This document shows positions 10,652 to 23,900 of a DNA stretch of 64,000 nucleotides, one piece after another. Location: the NCBI GenBank assembly GCA_025618425.1, contig CM046844.1:16812920-16876919 (forward strand). The letters are read 5' to 3'. The number at the start of each line of letters is the position of its first letter. Positions within the stretch are counted from its first letter, which is position 1. The DNA is from Heliocidaris tuberculata. Its lineage: Eukaryota > Echinodermata > Echinoidea > Camarodonta > Echinometridae. The notes beneath the pieces were generated by a model. The model ran no database searches and was not told the DNA's origin. It was given only the letters and a program-made list of their open reading frames with translations. A program made the translations under genes and the position numbers.

Positions 10652-11182
10652 ACAGATTCAACGAAGGGGCGAATTTTTTTTTTTTTTAATTGTATATATG
10701 TATATCAGCGCGAAATGACATTACAGAGAACTAATGGATTCAAAATGTTAGTATATGTTTAGAATTAATTTGATTCAATTTGCATTTATGGCAAAAAGAA
10801 TTGTATACTAGTAATAACTACCTTTTGTATGCAATAAGGTATTTTTAGTAAATCCCCAAACTATTGATATAATCAAGAAAAACAGACAGTCCAACCTCAG
10901 GACGTTAGATCCCCAAGAGTTATACATATATAAATTTTCCACGTTATATTATACAAAAATGAGTTCTCCCTACCGAACAAAACTTTGTAGTAATATAAGT
11001 AATTTGGCGCCCTCTACGTTTATATCAATAGATTTTTCCTACCCCTACGGAAATGGGAAAAAACAGTGCCGAAAACGTTAAGGCGAATCGAAAAATTCGA
11101 CTTAATGTCGGCTTCCCCCTGCCGTTGAATATTTCGCAAAAAAAATCGCCTTAAGTAGGAATTATGTATAAATATATATTAA

Positions 11183-11185
<3 letters not shown>

Positions 11186-11242
<57 letters not shown>

Positions 11243-11264
11243 GTATGTATGTATATAATGTATA
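11186..11264. repeat. (TA)n/(GTAT)n microsatellite
   Basis: A TA run that degrades into GTATGTATGTAT. It lies about 430 bases upstream of the first recognised phosphatase exon, presumably in an intron. Confidence 0.93.
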
Positions 11265-11689
11265 TGTGTGTGGCTGATGTTTCAGTGCATATCAGGATAC
11301 TGCAGTACATATATGCAGTACATGTAACCCCTATGCAGAAGATTGGGATCAGTCTAAGATGACAAGTTGCTCTGAAGGAAGGCAGAAAAATCAGTGAAAG
11401 TTTCAACAACTTTGGATGTAAACAAAACAAGATAATAAATAATATGATTTTTTTTTAGCACAATATCATTTAGCACAGGAGAATTTCAAAATGGCATTTT
11501 GATAATGTCATTGTTGGACAAAATCACTATCCTATTTGCTCCAAAACATAAAATGAGTAGAATATATTTCTTCTAAATTTTATTGCAAAACAGGATCTTT
11601 AAAATCAAGCTGTTGCACTTCCAAAGTGTGAAAAAAAAACTTATATTTTGTTGATGGATTCAATTTTTATCATTCATTTTCCCTTTAAG

Positions 11690-11914
11690 GTAACCAAGAG
11701 GCTGCATCTGAATTAATACGGCCCAATGTAAGCCTAGGAGATGTTAAGGGATCTACAAATGACCAAGAGGAAAGGAAAGAAGGAGATGCTACATGTAGTT
11801 CTTTATACCAATATGAAGTAAGACATGAAGGGGCCAAAGAAGAGAATCAGCTTTCAAAAAGAAAATCTGTTGACGAGCAAGGAGACCAAGTACCTGCAAA
11901 ACGATTGGCCACAG
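11690..11914 (+). CDS. ILKAP: ILKAP exon a: acidic/basic N-terminal linker
   Basis: Acceptor CCCTTTAAG, donor ACAG|GTAAAG. It enters with two bases of a split codon and leaves in phase 1. It encodes a low-complexity, charged segment ending SKRKSVDEQGDQVPAKRLAT. This matches the KRK-containing linker before the catalytic domain in vertebrate ILKAP, a plausible nuclear localisation signal. Confidence 0.85.
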
Positions 11915-14900
11915 GTAAAGATTTTATATGGATTCTTCTTTATTTCGTTAAAAGTGCGGGAGGGGGTGGGGTAGGTGACATTGTGTACATGAGTAATCTA
12001 TTCTGTGTTTTTTTAGGATCAGTGTAATGGATGTGATTGATGATAATAGTAATGATATGATAATGATAATGAAGGCACTATTATTCTTGTTATTGAAGTG
12101 ATAGTAATACTATATATACAACATTAATTTTCCTGAATCAAACTAGCCAGACTATATTTAGTTGAATTCACAATCAGGATATTTTCAAATCTACAAACAG
12201 CAACGATGATATACTTTCACAAAGCTAAGTGGTGAATTTCTGACCAGGAGACAACAAATTCAACTGACTACTTATGTTGGCAATAATTCAGCGTGTTAAA
12301 TTCGTGACCCACTTGCGATTCGCGAAAATAAAACCCCCACGAAATATATGGCATATATACAGTAATATATTCATGTATAAATCATTCAAGTTAGCATGTG
12401 AAATCAAGTAATCAAAAACAAAAGATGAAACTTGATCCTCGCTTAACTCTTCGATTTAATGCACTGTGATGTCGTGCTCTCATTTGTAGGACTGTACAGA
12501 TTACATGGCTGCTATGCTGAGAGAAAAGGAGAAAGAAATGAAATGCAGGATAAACATGTCATCCTCGATGACTTCACATCACAGTTCTCAAATCTTCCTT
12601 CTACTGTGTAAGTTGAAAAGAGCCTAGTTCTAAAAAAATGCTGCAGCAAAATGAAATACAGTGAAACCTGTCTATAAAGACCACTCAAGGGAGACAACAA
12701 AAGCAGTCTTTATGAGCAGGTGGTCTTTATGTACAGGTTCCAATACATGTTTCAATGAGAAACACTTTTCAAGGGAAACAAAAATTATGGTCTTTCTATA
12801 CAGGTGGTCTTTCTATACAGGTGGTCGCTAAAGCAGGTTTGACTGTAGTAGTTTTTTTTACAGTTAATAGTAATGATATTGGATAGCTTTTTTTTTCATT
12901 GGACATAAGGGTGCATTGCAGTCAATTTGGAAAAACTTCAATCGTGCCGAATCATGCGTATGATCCGCTCATCATGGGATATGCCCTTGTGCCCCACGAG
13001 GCTATTCAGTCTTATATGATTATTTATAGCCAAACACTTTGTGATTATTTGTTCCATAGAGGTAGGCTAGAGTTGCCGTGGAAAACACTCTATCCATCGG
13101 ATAGGACGTTAAATGGAGGCTCCACATGTAGGAGAGTCACTACCTACGCATGTTAAGAACACACTGCATAATTCGTCCGTTTTCACGAAGTGACGATAAT
13201 GAGGAAAAACGCATATTTTTTCAATTTTGAGTTTTTTGCATTTTTGGACATCATTCACTAACATCTTGAACCTCACAAAGTTCCAGATCATAATAATGTA
13301 TAATTATGTAACTATGGCAATAACGTCAACAAGAAAATACCTAGAAAAAAGGATTTTCTGTTTTCACGAAGTGACGGCTTACAGCCGTCCCGTATGTTTT
13401 ACGTGTGCAGCTGAGATCCGTCACTTCGTGAAAACAAAGAAGAGAGCGTCCTTGAATTGACTTTGTGTTTTCACGAAATGATGGTTAAAAGCGCGGTGAT
13501 CAAGTCCTATATGTTTTACACGCGCATAGCTGAGATCCATCACTTCGTGAAAATCCGTCACTTTGCGTCCTGGAATTTTGTGTTTTCACAAAATGAGGGT
13601 TATGTTTACAGCTCATTTTCCCCCCAAATATAAACAAATAGGCAAATGATTAAAGATAGAACTAAACATTGAAATATGATCTATCCCAGGATATAAAATT
13701 TATTCACCCTTCATACATTAAAGAGGTTGAGATTATGCTTTAAAACTTTGAAAGCGATTTTATTCAAAACTAACTTTCTTTTAGTTGCGCGCTCATTCGT
13801 CACTTCACAGTAACAAATTTGTGAAAGAGTAGGGTGGCACCCTGGTTGAGTGTTTGCCCTGCACATCCCAGTCAGTAATGTGGAGGGGAGCGATTATCAT
13901 GATCAATGCTTAATTGTACATTTGCCCCCAGGCGCTGTAAGATAAATTGTTCTGCGATTATCAGTGTGATTTGGGGGGCATCATGTAGGTGGCTACAGGC
14001 TACGGAGTTTGTGTTCACATTATCTACGACCATCGTACCATTTCTTGGATTGGCCCTCGGGGGCAGGCCGGGGCAAATCCGTGCAGAGGCTGCTTGGAGA
14101 TTGTACAGAAGTCATGCAATTTCAGTGCAATTGCTGTGCAGTCTCCGCAGCCTCCACACAGAAATCGTACGGAGCCCATGCGGCTTCCGTGCAGAGAAGA
14201 GATGAGTCCCCAGTATATAAGGAGAAGCTCTGTGTATATAGGCCCTACTTCATCACACACAACTTCACATTTTTGCTCATGGATGCTGATCGCACATTGA
14301 TAAACTAGAAATTCAAGATATATATTTTTGTAAACATTGTGTTGTGGCAACACAATGCCTAAAGCAAGCAAATGGGGAAAGGGAAGGAAGTCGATGCATG
14401 ACCCACAGCCTGCTGAGGCAGAAGTTGGTGCTGAAGGCCACTCTGAAGCTGAATGCCAAACTGTGGTAGGAGTCACCAGTGACAAGGAACCTCAGCGTGA
14501 TAGCCAGCCTCGGGCCAGTAGGCAAGCCTGGACGGCAGTCTTGGTGCTTGGAGATACTGGGGGTCAATCTGTCTACCATCTCCCAGAACATGGGTTGCTC
14601 AATTCTGAGGTAGGCTTTAAAGTCCCCACACAACTCCCACATCAGTAGTGGCCCAGTGTAACCCGACTCAGGAGCCTTGGCTTCACCCACACCTTCCTCT
14701 CCCTGCGCCCGTCGGGCCTGCTGCTCTTCAAGAACGACCAGGGCTGCAATGATCACCAGCTGCTCCCTTCTTCTGATCTGTCTCAACTGCAACTGGAGGT
14801 ACCCCCTCTGAGCCCGAGTGGTACTAGTAGTATCACAGGCATCTTTTTCTTCTTTTACTTTTTTACTTCACTGAAGAACCAAGACCAATGATGAAGAACT

Positions 14901-17900
14901 GCTGGAGATGACCAATATATATACCCATCTGAAAAATGTTTGGCCTGTCCCAAGGCAGCTGCATGGTCATGGTGCGGGAGCTGTGGGGTTGCCGCTAGAT
15001 GACTGCTCAATATCACGGATACTGCACTGGCAGCGAGCGGCAATCTTGCAATAGCTGTGTGATGGCCATGCAAATGTTGCACGAGTCTATAATCTCTGTA
15101 TGATTTTTTTTGCCCCCATGTCCACCAAAAAATGGTGTGTTTGCTCCATGATCAGCACGCTGCCTGTGCATTGATTGTGCAATGCCACCTACAACATGTC
15201 TATGGGCTACGGGCTTATGATTTTTTTCAAATTTGTATAATTTACCGCAAATCAAATTGTAGAGGCCGCGGCGCCCGTGAATCGTATGAAAATATCACAA
15301 AGAGGGGATATGGGCAGGATACAGGCTCCGTAGACCAATCGCAGGCCAAATGTAAACTAGGCAGTTCTCTTTTCCCCTCCTAGGCATTGGTGAGTGTGAC
15401 ACTGAAATACTGCATAATGATAGTGGTCATCATGATAATAATAGCAATTAAATGATAATGATAATTATAGTAAGGCCAAATAAAGTTGTTTTCTAGTTTC
15501 TCGTCTCCTCTCTCCTGTTTTGGACCTGCCTCAATTTTTATGCCTCTGCCTACTGAAGGTGGTGCCGGAGGCATTTTGTTTTCGGGTTGTCCATCCGTTC
15601 GTAGGTCCTGCTTTCTCGTTCTCGTCCAAACTTTCTTGTTCTCGCGATAACTCAAACTTCAAACTTGGTGCTAGTATGTATCTCCATAGGAAGACGATCT
15701 GATTAGATTTTGAGGTACGTAGGTCAATTTCTGAAATTTCAGGTGTTAGCCTCATTCTCGCAGTAACTCAAGAACCATTTGAGGTATGAACTTCACACCA
15801 ATTGCTGGTATGTATCACCATAGGTAGACGATCTGATTAGATTTTTGAGTTCCTGGGTCAAAGGTCAAAGGTCATAGAGGTCAACTCTGAAATTGCAGGT
15901 TTTAGCCTTGTTCACGTGACATCTCAAGAACCATTTGATATATTAACTTTAAACTTGGTACTACTAGTATGTATCACCACAGGAAGATGATCTGATTAGA
16001 TTTTGGCAAATGTATGTCAGTCTGAGGTCATGGAGGTCATTGACAAATTTCAGGTTTTTACCTTGTTAACACTCTCTTGAACAGTTTGAGCCATTATCTT
16101 CAAACTTGGAACTAGTATGCATCAGCATAGTGAGACATACTGATTAGATTTTTGTTCACGTAAGTCAAAGGTGACAGCTCATAGAGGTCATTATATTACA
16201 TGTTTATGAAATTAATGTTTTTTTAGCTTAGTTTTCACCATATCTCAACTACATGTATTTTTGATTCATGACTAGGAGGAGATAAAATGATCAGACTTTT
16301 GGGTAATAAAAATGCTCAAAATCGTCTCAAATTTGTTTTGCATATGTTTCAGGCCATTTTGAACATTTCAAAATTTTCCGTGCGTATGCGTCCGCGCGCG
16401 CGTTTTGCGCGTTCGCACCATGTACAGAAGGTAGAAATGCCGTTTTTTTGCATGGTATCGATTTCTGATAAAATTTTTGACAATTTCCAATTAGTTTCAG
16501 TCATTCTCGACATCTAATAATGCCACACGCGCGCGTCAAACTTTAAAATCCGCGCTTGCGTCAATGGGCAATATAATGTAAAAAGTGGTAAAAACATGCC
16601 TTTCTAAAATCAGCCATAGCTCGTCAGAAAGCGTGGTTACCCCCATTTTTTTTTACATATTCTGAAAGCCTATGAAATGTAGATTTGAATTCATGCATAA
16701 TTTTGGCCGATCGGACATTCTGACGTCATCATATCAGCAAGTGAACTCAAAATTATGATTTTGAAAAAATGACGTCATAATTTTTCTATTGATTTGACAG
16801 TACTTCAGTCATATTTGGTCGATTTTCTCCCAGCTTTTGATATGTTGTAGCTGAGACAATTCTCTACAAGCTCAGTCAACACCATTTTTGTCCCCGCCGA
16901 ACGAAGTTCGCGAGGGGACTATGAAACGGGCTCCGTACGTGTGTGCGTGTGTGTGTCCGTCCGTCCGTCCGTCCGTCCGTCCGTCCGTCCGTCTGTCCGT
17001 GTGTGCTCAAATGTTAGAAAATGCTACTTCTCCGTCATTTCTTGGCCGATTTTGATTCCGATTGTTTTATCTGATAGGGCTGGGTGGGGGCTTCCAAACT
17101 TCTACACAGAATTTTGAAATTCATTAATTATGCAAATTTATGCAAATTTATTCAAAATTGACAAAAAATGCTACTTCTCCTCTATTTCACATCGGATTTT
17201 GATTCCGATTGTTTTATCTGATAGGGCTGGGTGGGGGCTTCCAAACTTCTACACAGAATTTTGAAATTCATTAATTATGCAAATTTATGCAAATTTATTC
17301 AAAATTGACGAAAAATGCTACTTCTCTATTTCACATCGGATTTTGATTCCGATTGTTTTATCTGATAGGGCTGGGTGGGGGCTTCCAAACTTCTACACAG
17401 AATTTTGAAATTCATTAATTATGCAAATTTATGCAAATTTATTCAAAATTGACAAAAAATGCTACTTCTCCTCTATTTCACATCGGATTTTGATTCCGAT
17501 TGTTTTATCTGGTAGGGCTGGGTGGGGGCTTCCAAACTTCTACACAGAATTTTGAAATTCATTATTCATGCAAATTTATGCAAATTTATTCAAAATGCTG
17601 AAGGTTCATAATGTTTTCATGTTTTATATTTCAGTTGTATACATGCATTGTTGGTATTCTCTTCTTTTGCATGCAGTAACATTATTATTTTATTCACTAA
17701 AGTTTTAAGTTTCAGGCTAGTTAATTTCCACAGATCTGCACTTCCGGCGGGGACATTTATTACGCATTGCGTAATTTACTCATTCACTTGTTCATTTTGA
17801 TGACGTCATCATAGTCAAAAATTCGATTAAACGCGACATGTCAGAATTTTCCCTATTTACGTGTTATGTCTACGGAAGATGAATTTTTCTCATATCATCA

Positions 17901-20900
17901 AACTACATGGCTTTGTTCTTTGAGCAATATCTCGGTTATTTTTGCTCCGTTTTCTCCAAGATTTTAGTATGTTATAGCTGAGACTATGGGCTATCGTAAG
18001 TGTGCCCTCCGTTTTTTGATCAGATGCCGGGATCATGCTCAAATATCCAAGTAAATGTTAAATTGGCTCCTGTACTTCCGCCCCTTTTCTGCTTTACGTG
18101 TTAAGTCTATGGGGAAGTTTTTGGTCTAGTGGTCATAGCACTTGCCTCCGGTTCAAACGGCCCAGGTTCGACTCCAGGTAGTGATTTTTCATTTTTTTTT
18201 TTTTTTTTTGCATTTTTGCATTTTTGCATTTTTTTCCGGTAGTCTATGTGGACACATCATTCTATTTATGAAGCTTTGGGGGGAGATTTTTTTGTTGTGA
18301 CGTCATCCAGGCGCCAATTTTCCCTATTTACGTGTTATGTCTATGGAAGATGAATTTTTCTGATATCATCAATCTACATGCTTTGTTCTTTGAGCAATAT
18401 CTCGGTTGTTTTTGCTCCGTTTTCTCCCAGATTTTAGAATGTTATAGCTGAGACTATGGGCTATCGTAAATGTGCCCTCCGTTTTTTGATCAGATGCCGG
18501 GATCATGCTAAAATAGTCAAGTGAAAGTTAAATTGCCTGCTGTACTTCTGCCCCTTTTCTGCTTTACGTGTGCAATCTCCCCCCCCCCCCCCCCCATTTC
18601 TCTCTCTTTCTCTCTCACTCTCCTATCTCTGTGTCTGTCTCGTTCTTTCTCTCTCTCTCTTCTCTCCTTTTTCCTTTACTCCTCTATCACTCTCCTATTT
18701 GTCTCTGTCTCATACTTTGTCTCTGTCTCTTCTCGCTCCCTTTCCTTTACTCATCACTCTCTCTCTATCTTCTCTCCTTTTTCCTTCACTCCTCTATCAC
18801 TTTCCTATCTGTCTCTGTCTCATACTTTGTCTCTGTCTCTTCTCTCCCTTTCCTTTATTCCTCTCTCTCTCTCTCTCTCTCTTTCTCTTTCACCTCCCCT
18901 TTTTGTCTTGGTTTCATCCTTATCTTTCGACGAATCATCCAAAATTCATTTTTCACACGCTTTATGCCTTATTGAAACCAAAGGGGCGCTATTTCACTAA
19001 AATAGGTAGTAGAGCCTAGGAATTGAAAATGCTAGGAAAAAGCTGAAATCATAAAAATCATTATCACCATTTCAACCATTATCATCACTATCATTACCAT
19101 TTCAACCATCATCGTCATCATCATCATTATCACCATTTTAACCATCATTATCATCATCGTCATCATCATCACAATCATTTTCATCATTTCTACTATCATC
19201 ATCACTGCCATCTCTCTCTTTCTCTTTCACCTCCCCTTTTTGTCTTGGTTTCATCCTTATCTTTCGACGAATCATCCAAAATTCATTTTTCACACGCTTT
19301 ATGCCTTATTGAAACCAAAGGGGCGCTATTTCACTAAAATAGGTAGTAGAGCCTAGGAATTGAAAATGCTAGGAAAAAGCTGAAATCATAAAAATCATTA
19401 TCACCATTTCAACCATTATCATCACTATCATTACCATTTCAACCATCATCGTCATCATCATCATTATCACCATTTTAACCATCATTATCATCATCGTCAT
19501 CATCATCACAATCATTTTCATCATTTCTACTATCATCATCACTGCCATCTCTCTCTTTCTCTTTCACCTCCCCTTTTTGTCTTGGTTTCATCCTTATCTT
19601 TCGACGAATCATCCAAAATTCATTTTTCACACGCTTTATGCCTTATTGAAAACAAAGGGGCGCCATTTCACTAAAATAGGTAGTAGAGCCTAGGAATTGA
19701 AAATGCTAGGAAAAAGCTGAAATCATAAAAATCATTATCACCATTTCAACCATTATCATCACTATCATTACCATTTCAACCATCATCGTCATCATCATCA
19801 TTATCACCATTTTAACCATCATTATCATCATCGTCATCATCATCACAATCATTTTCATCATTTCTACTATCATCATCACTGCCATCTCTCTCTTTCTCTT
19901 TCACCTCCCCTTTTTGTCTTGGTTTCATCCTTATCTTTCGACGAATCATCCAAAATTCATTTTTCACACGCTTTATGCCTTATTGAAACCAAAGGGGCGC
20001 TATTTCACTAAAATAGGTAGTAGAGCCTAGGAATTGAAAATGCTAGGAAAAAGCTGAAATCATAAAAATCATTATCACCATTTCAACCATTATCATCACT
20101 ATCATTACCATTTCAACCATCATCGTCATCATCATCATTATCACCATTTTAACCATCATTATCATCATCGTCATCATCATCACAATCATTTTCATCATTT
20201 CTACTATCATCATCACTGCCATCTCTCTCTTTCTCTTTCACCTCCCCTTTTTGTCTTGGTTTCATCCTTATCTTTCGACGAATCATCCAAAATTCATTTT
20301 TCACACGCTTTATGCCTTATTGAAAACAAAGGGGCGCCATTTCACTAAAATAGGTAGTAGAGCCTAGGAATTGAAAATGCTAGGAAAAAGCTGAAATCAT
20401 AAAAATCATTATCACCATTTCAACCATTATCATCACTATCATTACCATTTCAACCATCATCGTCATCATCATCATTATCACCATTTTAACCATCATTATC
20501 ATCATCGTCATCATCATCACAATCATTTTCATCATTTCTACTATCATCATCACTGCCATCTCTCTCTTTCTCTTTCACCTCCCCTTTTTGTCTTGGTTTC
20601 ATCCTTATCTTTCGACGAATCATCCAAAATTCATTTTTCACACGCTTTATGCCTTATTGAAACCAAAGGGGCGCTATTTCACTAAAATAGGTAGTAGAGC
20701 CTAGGAATTGAAAATGCTAGGAAAAAGCTGAAATCATAAAAATCATTATCACCATTTCAACCATTATCATCACTATCATTACCATTTCAACCATCATCGT
20801 CATCATCATCATTATCACCATTTTAACCATCATTATCATCATCGTCATCATCATCACAATCATTTTCATCATTTCTACTATCATCATCACTGCCATCTCT

Positions 20901-23900
20901 CTCTTTCTCTTTCACCTCCCCTTTTTGTCTTGGTTTCATCCTTATCTTTCGACGAATCATCCAAAATTCATTTTTCACACGCTTTATGCCTTATTGAAAA
21001 CAAAGGGGCGCCATTACACTAAAATAGGTAGTAGAGCCTAGGAATTGAAAATGCTAGGAAAAAGCTGAAATCATAAAAATCATTATCACCATTTCAACCA
21101 TTATCATCACTATCATTACCATTTCAACCATCATCGTCATCATCATCATCACCATTTTAACCATCATTATCATCATCGTCATCATCATCACAATCATTTT
21201 TTGATCATTTCTACTATCATCATCACTGCCATCTCTCTCTTTCTCTTTCACCTCCCCTTTTTGTCTTGGTTTCATCCTTATCTTTCGACGAATCATCCAA
21301 AATTCATTTTTCACACGCTTTATGCCTTATTGAAACCAAAGGGGGCTATTTCACTAAAATAGGTAGTAGAGCCTAGGAATTGGAAATGCTGAGAAAAGGC
21401 TGAAATCATAACAATCATGAATAGATTCATTATAAATGTTATCGTCATATGAGGGTCATCTTTCACATAATCATTTTGTCATTCATCTTCGTCAACATAA
21501 TCATAATCATGATAGAAAATGAATTTGTAATCTGTGTGCAATCACCCCCCCCCCCCAATTTCTCTCTCTTTTTCTCTGTCTCTCTTATCCTATCTCACTT
21601 TCCTATCTGTCTCTGTCTCCTTCTATCTCTTTGTGTCTTCTCTCCCTTTCCCTTACTCCTCTCTCTCTCTCTCCCTTTCTCTTTCATCTCCCCTCTTTGT
21701 TTTTGTTTCATCCCTATCTTTCTACGAATCATCCCAAATTCATTTTTCACACGCTTTATGCCCTATTGAAACCGAAGGGGCGCTATTCCACTTAAATAGG
21801 TAGTAGAGCCTAGGAATTGAAAATGCTAGGAAAAGGCTGAAATCGTAACAATCATCAATAGATTCATTATTATCAATGTAATCGTAATATGAGGGTCATC
21901 TATCACATTATCATTTTGTCATTCGTCTTCGTCAAAAATATAATCATAATCGAAAATTAAGACAGATCACCTAATTCGTCTTCAGTGACGAATTAAATTC
22001 TAGTTTATTTTTATTCTTTCTGGACACATTTTTGTGTACACGATAACGCAAAATTGACCCAGTCAATTTTCTTCGAATTTTTGTAAGTTATCAGGCACTA
22101 TGAGATCAAGTTTCTGCATTTTTTTCAAGGTCATCAGGTCATCGTCACGTCATCTAGGCGCCATTTTGTGAAATCACATTATCGATCATATCTTCATAAC
22201 GAGTGAGCAAAAATGAACCATATTTGACACACATGAACTTCAGGTCAAGGGTCAACATAACATGTCAACAAAATCCGCACGTGCATCATGATGCGCGCAT
22301 CAAAATTTAAAAATGCTCAAAATCACTTCTTAGAGTACGTTTCAGGACAACTTACATGTAAGCATTTCAAAATTTTCTGTGCGTAAGTGTACATGGCGCG
22401 CATACAGAACATTAGAACGCTGTTTTTTTGCATGGTTTGTCTTCCTGACACTATTCTTGACAATTTCCAACTATGTACAGTCATTCTCGACATTCCATAA
22501 TGCCACACGCGCGCGTCGAACTTTCAAATTCGTGCGCGCGTCATTCGGCAATGTAATATTAAAAGTGGTAAAAACATTACTATCTTAAATCCGCCATAGC
22601 TCGTCAGAAAGGCTGGGAACCCCCCAGTTTTTATACATATTCTGAAAGCCTATGAATTGTAGATTGGAATTCATGAATAAAATTGGTAGGTCAAGCGGTC
22701 GGAACGTCATCATATTTGCATATGAACTAAAAAAAATGATTTTGAAAAATTGACGTCATAATTTTTGTATTCATTTGACAATATTTCAGTAATAGGTTGT
22801 TGATTTTCTTCCAAATTTTAATATGTAGTAGCTGAGACAATTCTCTACAAGATTAATTTCACCATTTTCATTTAGACAAAGAGATCATGGAGTATTTTTT
22901 GCGATTAAAGGAGGCATGTCAATTTTATACATTTTTCGTGTATTCTCTATGGGACATGACTTTTTCTCACATCTTTATTCTACATTCCAGTCTTCTTTGA
23001 GGAGTATCTCTGTTTTATCTGCTCGATTTTCTACCAAATTTTTGGTACATGTATGTTATAGCTTAGACTATAAGCTTTCTGCTTTCATTAGCGTTCCCTC
23101 CAATTTTTGATCAGATATGGAATCATGCCCATTTTAAAACTACAAAATGTGATTTGAGAATCCTGTTTTCCTTTTTTTTTTTCCTTTCTTTTTGCCATTC
23201 ATTTTACCATCTTCTTCGTGACAATTATAACATATACAATTACAATCAATGTAATAAACTGCCTTATTTTAATTGCGTGTTATGTCTATTGGAAAGTAGT
23301 TTGCAGTAGTTTGTGTATAATCCTGTGGGAAATCTGATTCCCTGTCGTATATTAAAGCTTTTGGGTTAATCTCTCATGTATCCTGCAATATCAAATCGTC
23401 AAGTCTCGATGCAAGATTGATCGTCAAATCGATGCAAGTCTCCATCTATTGTCTACATTATCAGGATTATCATCTTGCACAAATATTATCACATCTTACA
23501 AAGCTATTTGCCACGATGACAGACAGACCACCTAATTCGTCTTTAGTGACAAATTAAAAGTCTAGTTTGATATTTTTGTTCTGAATTGTAATAAGAATCT
23601 GGATAAATCTAGATGGGAAGGAAACAAAAATCATGAATGTGAAGCAATTTCACCTTGTTGTGAACCCCTGGGGAGCGTTTCATGATTTTCATCAAGTGTT
23701 TTGTCACTGATTTTTTACCGACAACTGTTATAAGCTGCTGACATCCTTGCATCTGATTGGCTGAGAGCAAATTTGTTGGTAAAAAATCACTGACAAAACA
23801 CTTGATGAAACGCTCCCCTGAAGTGCATGTACACATAAAATTGAATGACCCCCCAAAATGTGTTGAATTTAATCCAGTAGTATTTTTATGTACACGAAAA

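Larger units (their letters stand above)
16297..22003 (+). mobile_element. Helitron-like copy B, 5'-truncated and expanded
   Basis: From AAAATGCTCAAAATCGTC onward it tracks copy A (from about 4218) through the CG-rich block, the CTGAGACAATTCTCTACAAG block and a tRNA-like module. It ends with the family terminus GACAGATCACCT, hairpin and CTAG, followed by T. It has grown to 5.7 kb through a nested element (16890-17790) and a satellite array (18881-21420). Confidence 0.72.

Noticed and set aside
14024..14485. 153-codon minus-strand frame overlapping the transposase fragment
   Set aside because: It is a shadow frame of the Harbinger remnant; the 14313-14792 frame carries the conserved block.
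18521..19019. Three overlapping Ser/Leu/Phe-rich frames that look like membrane proteins
   Set aside because: They are translations of the CT-rich tract, open in all frames.
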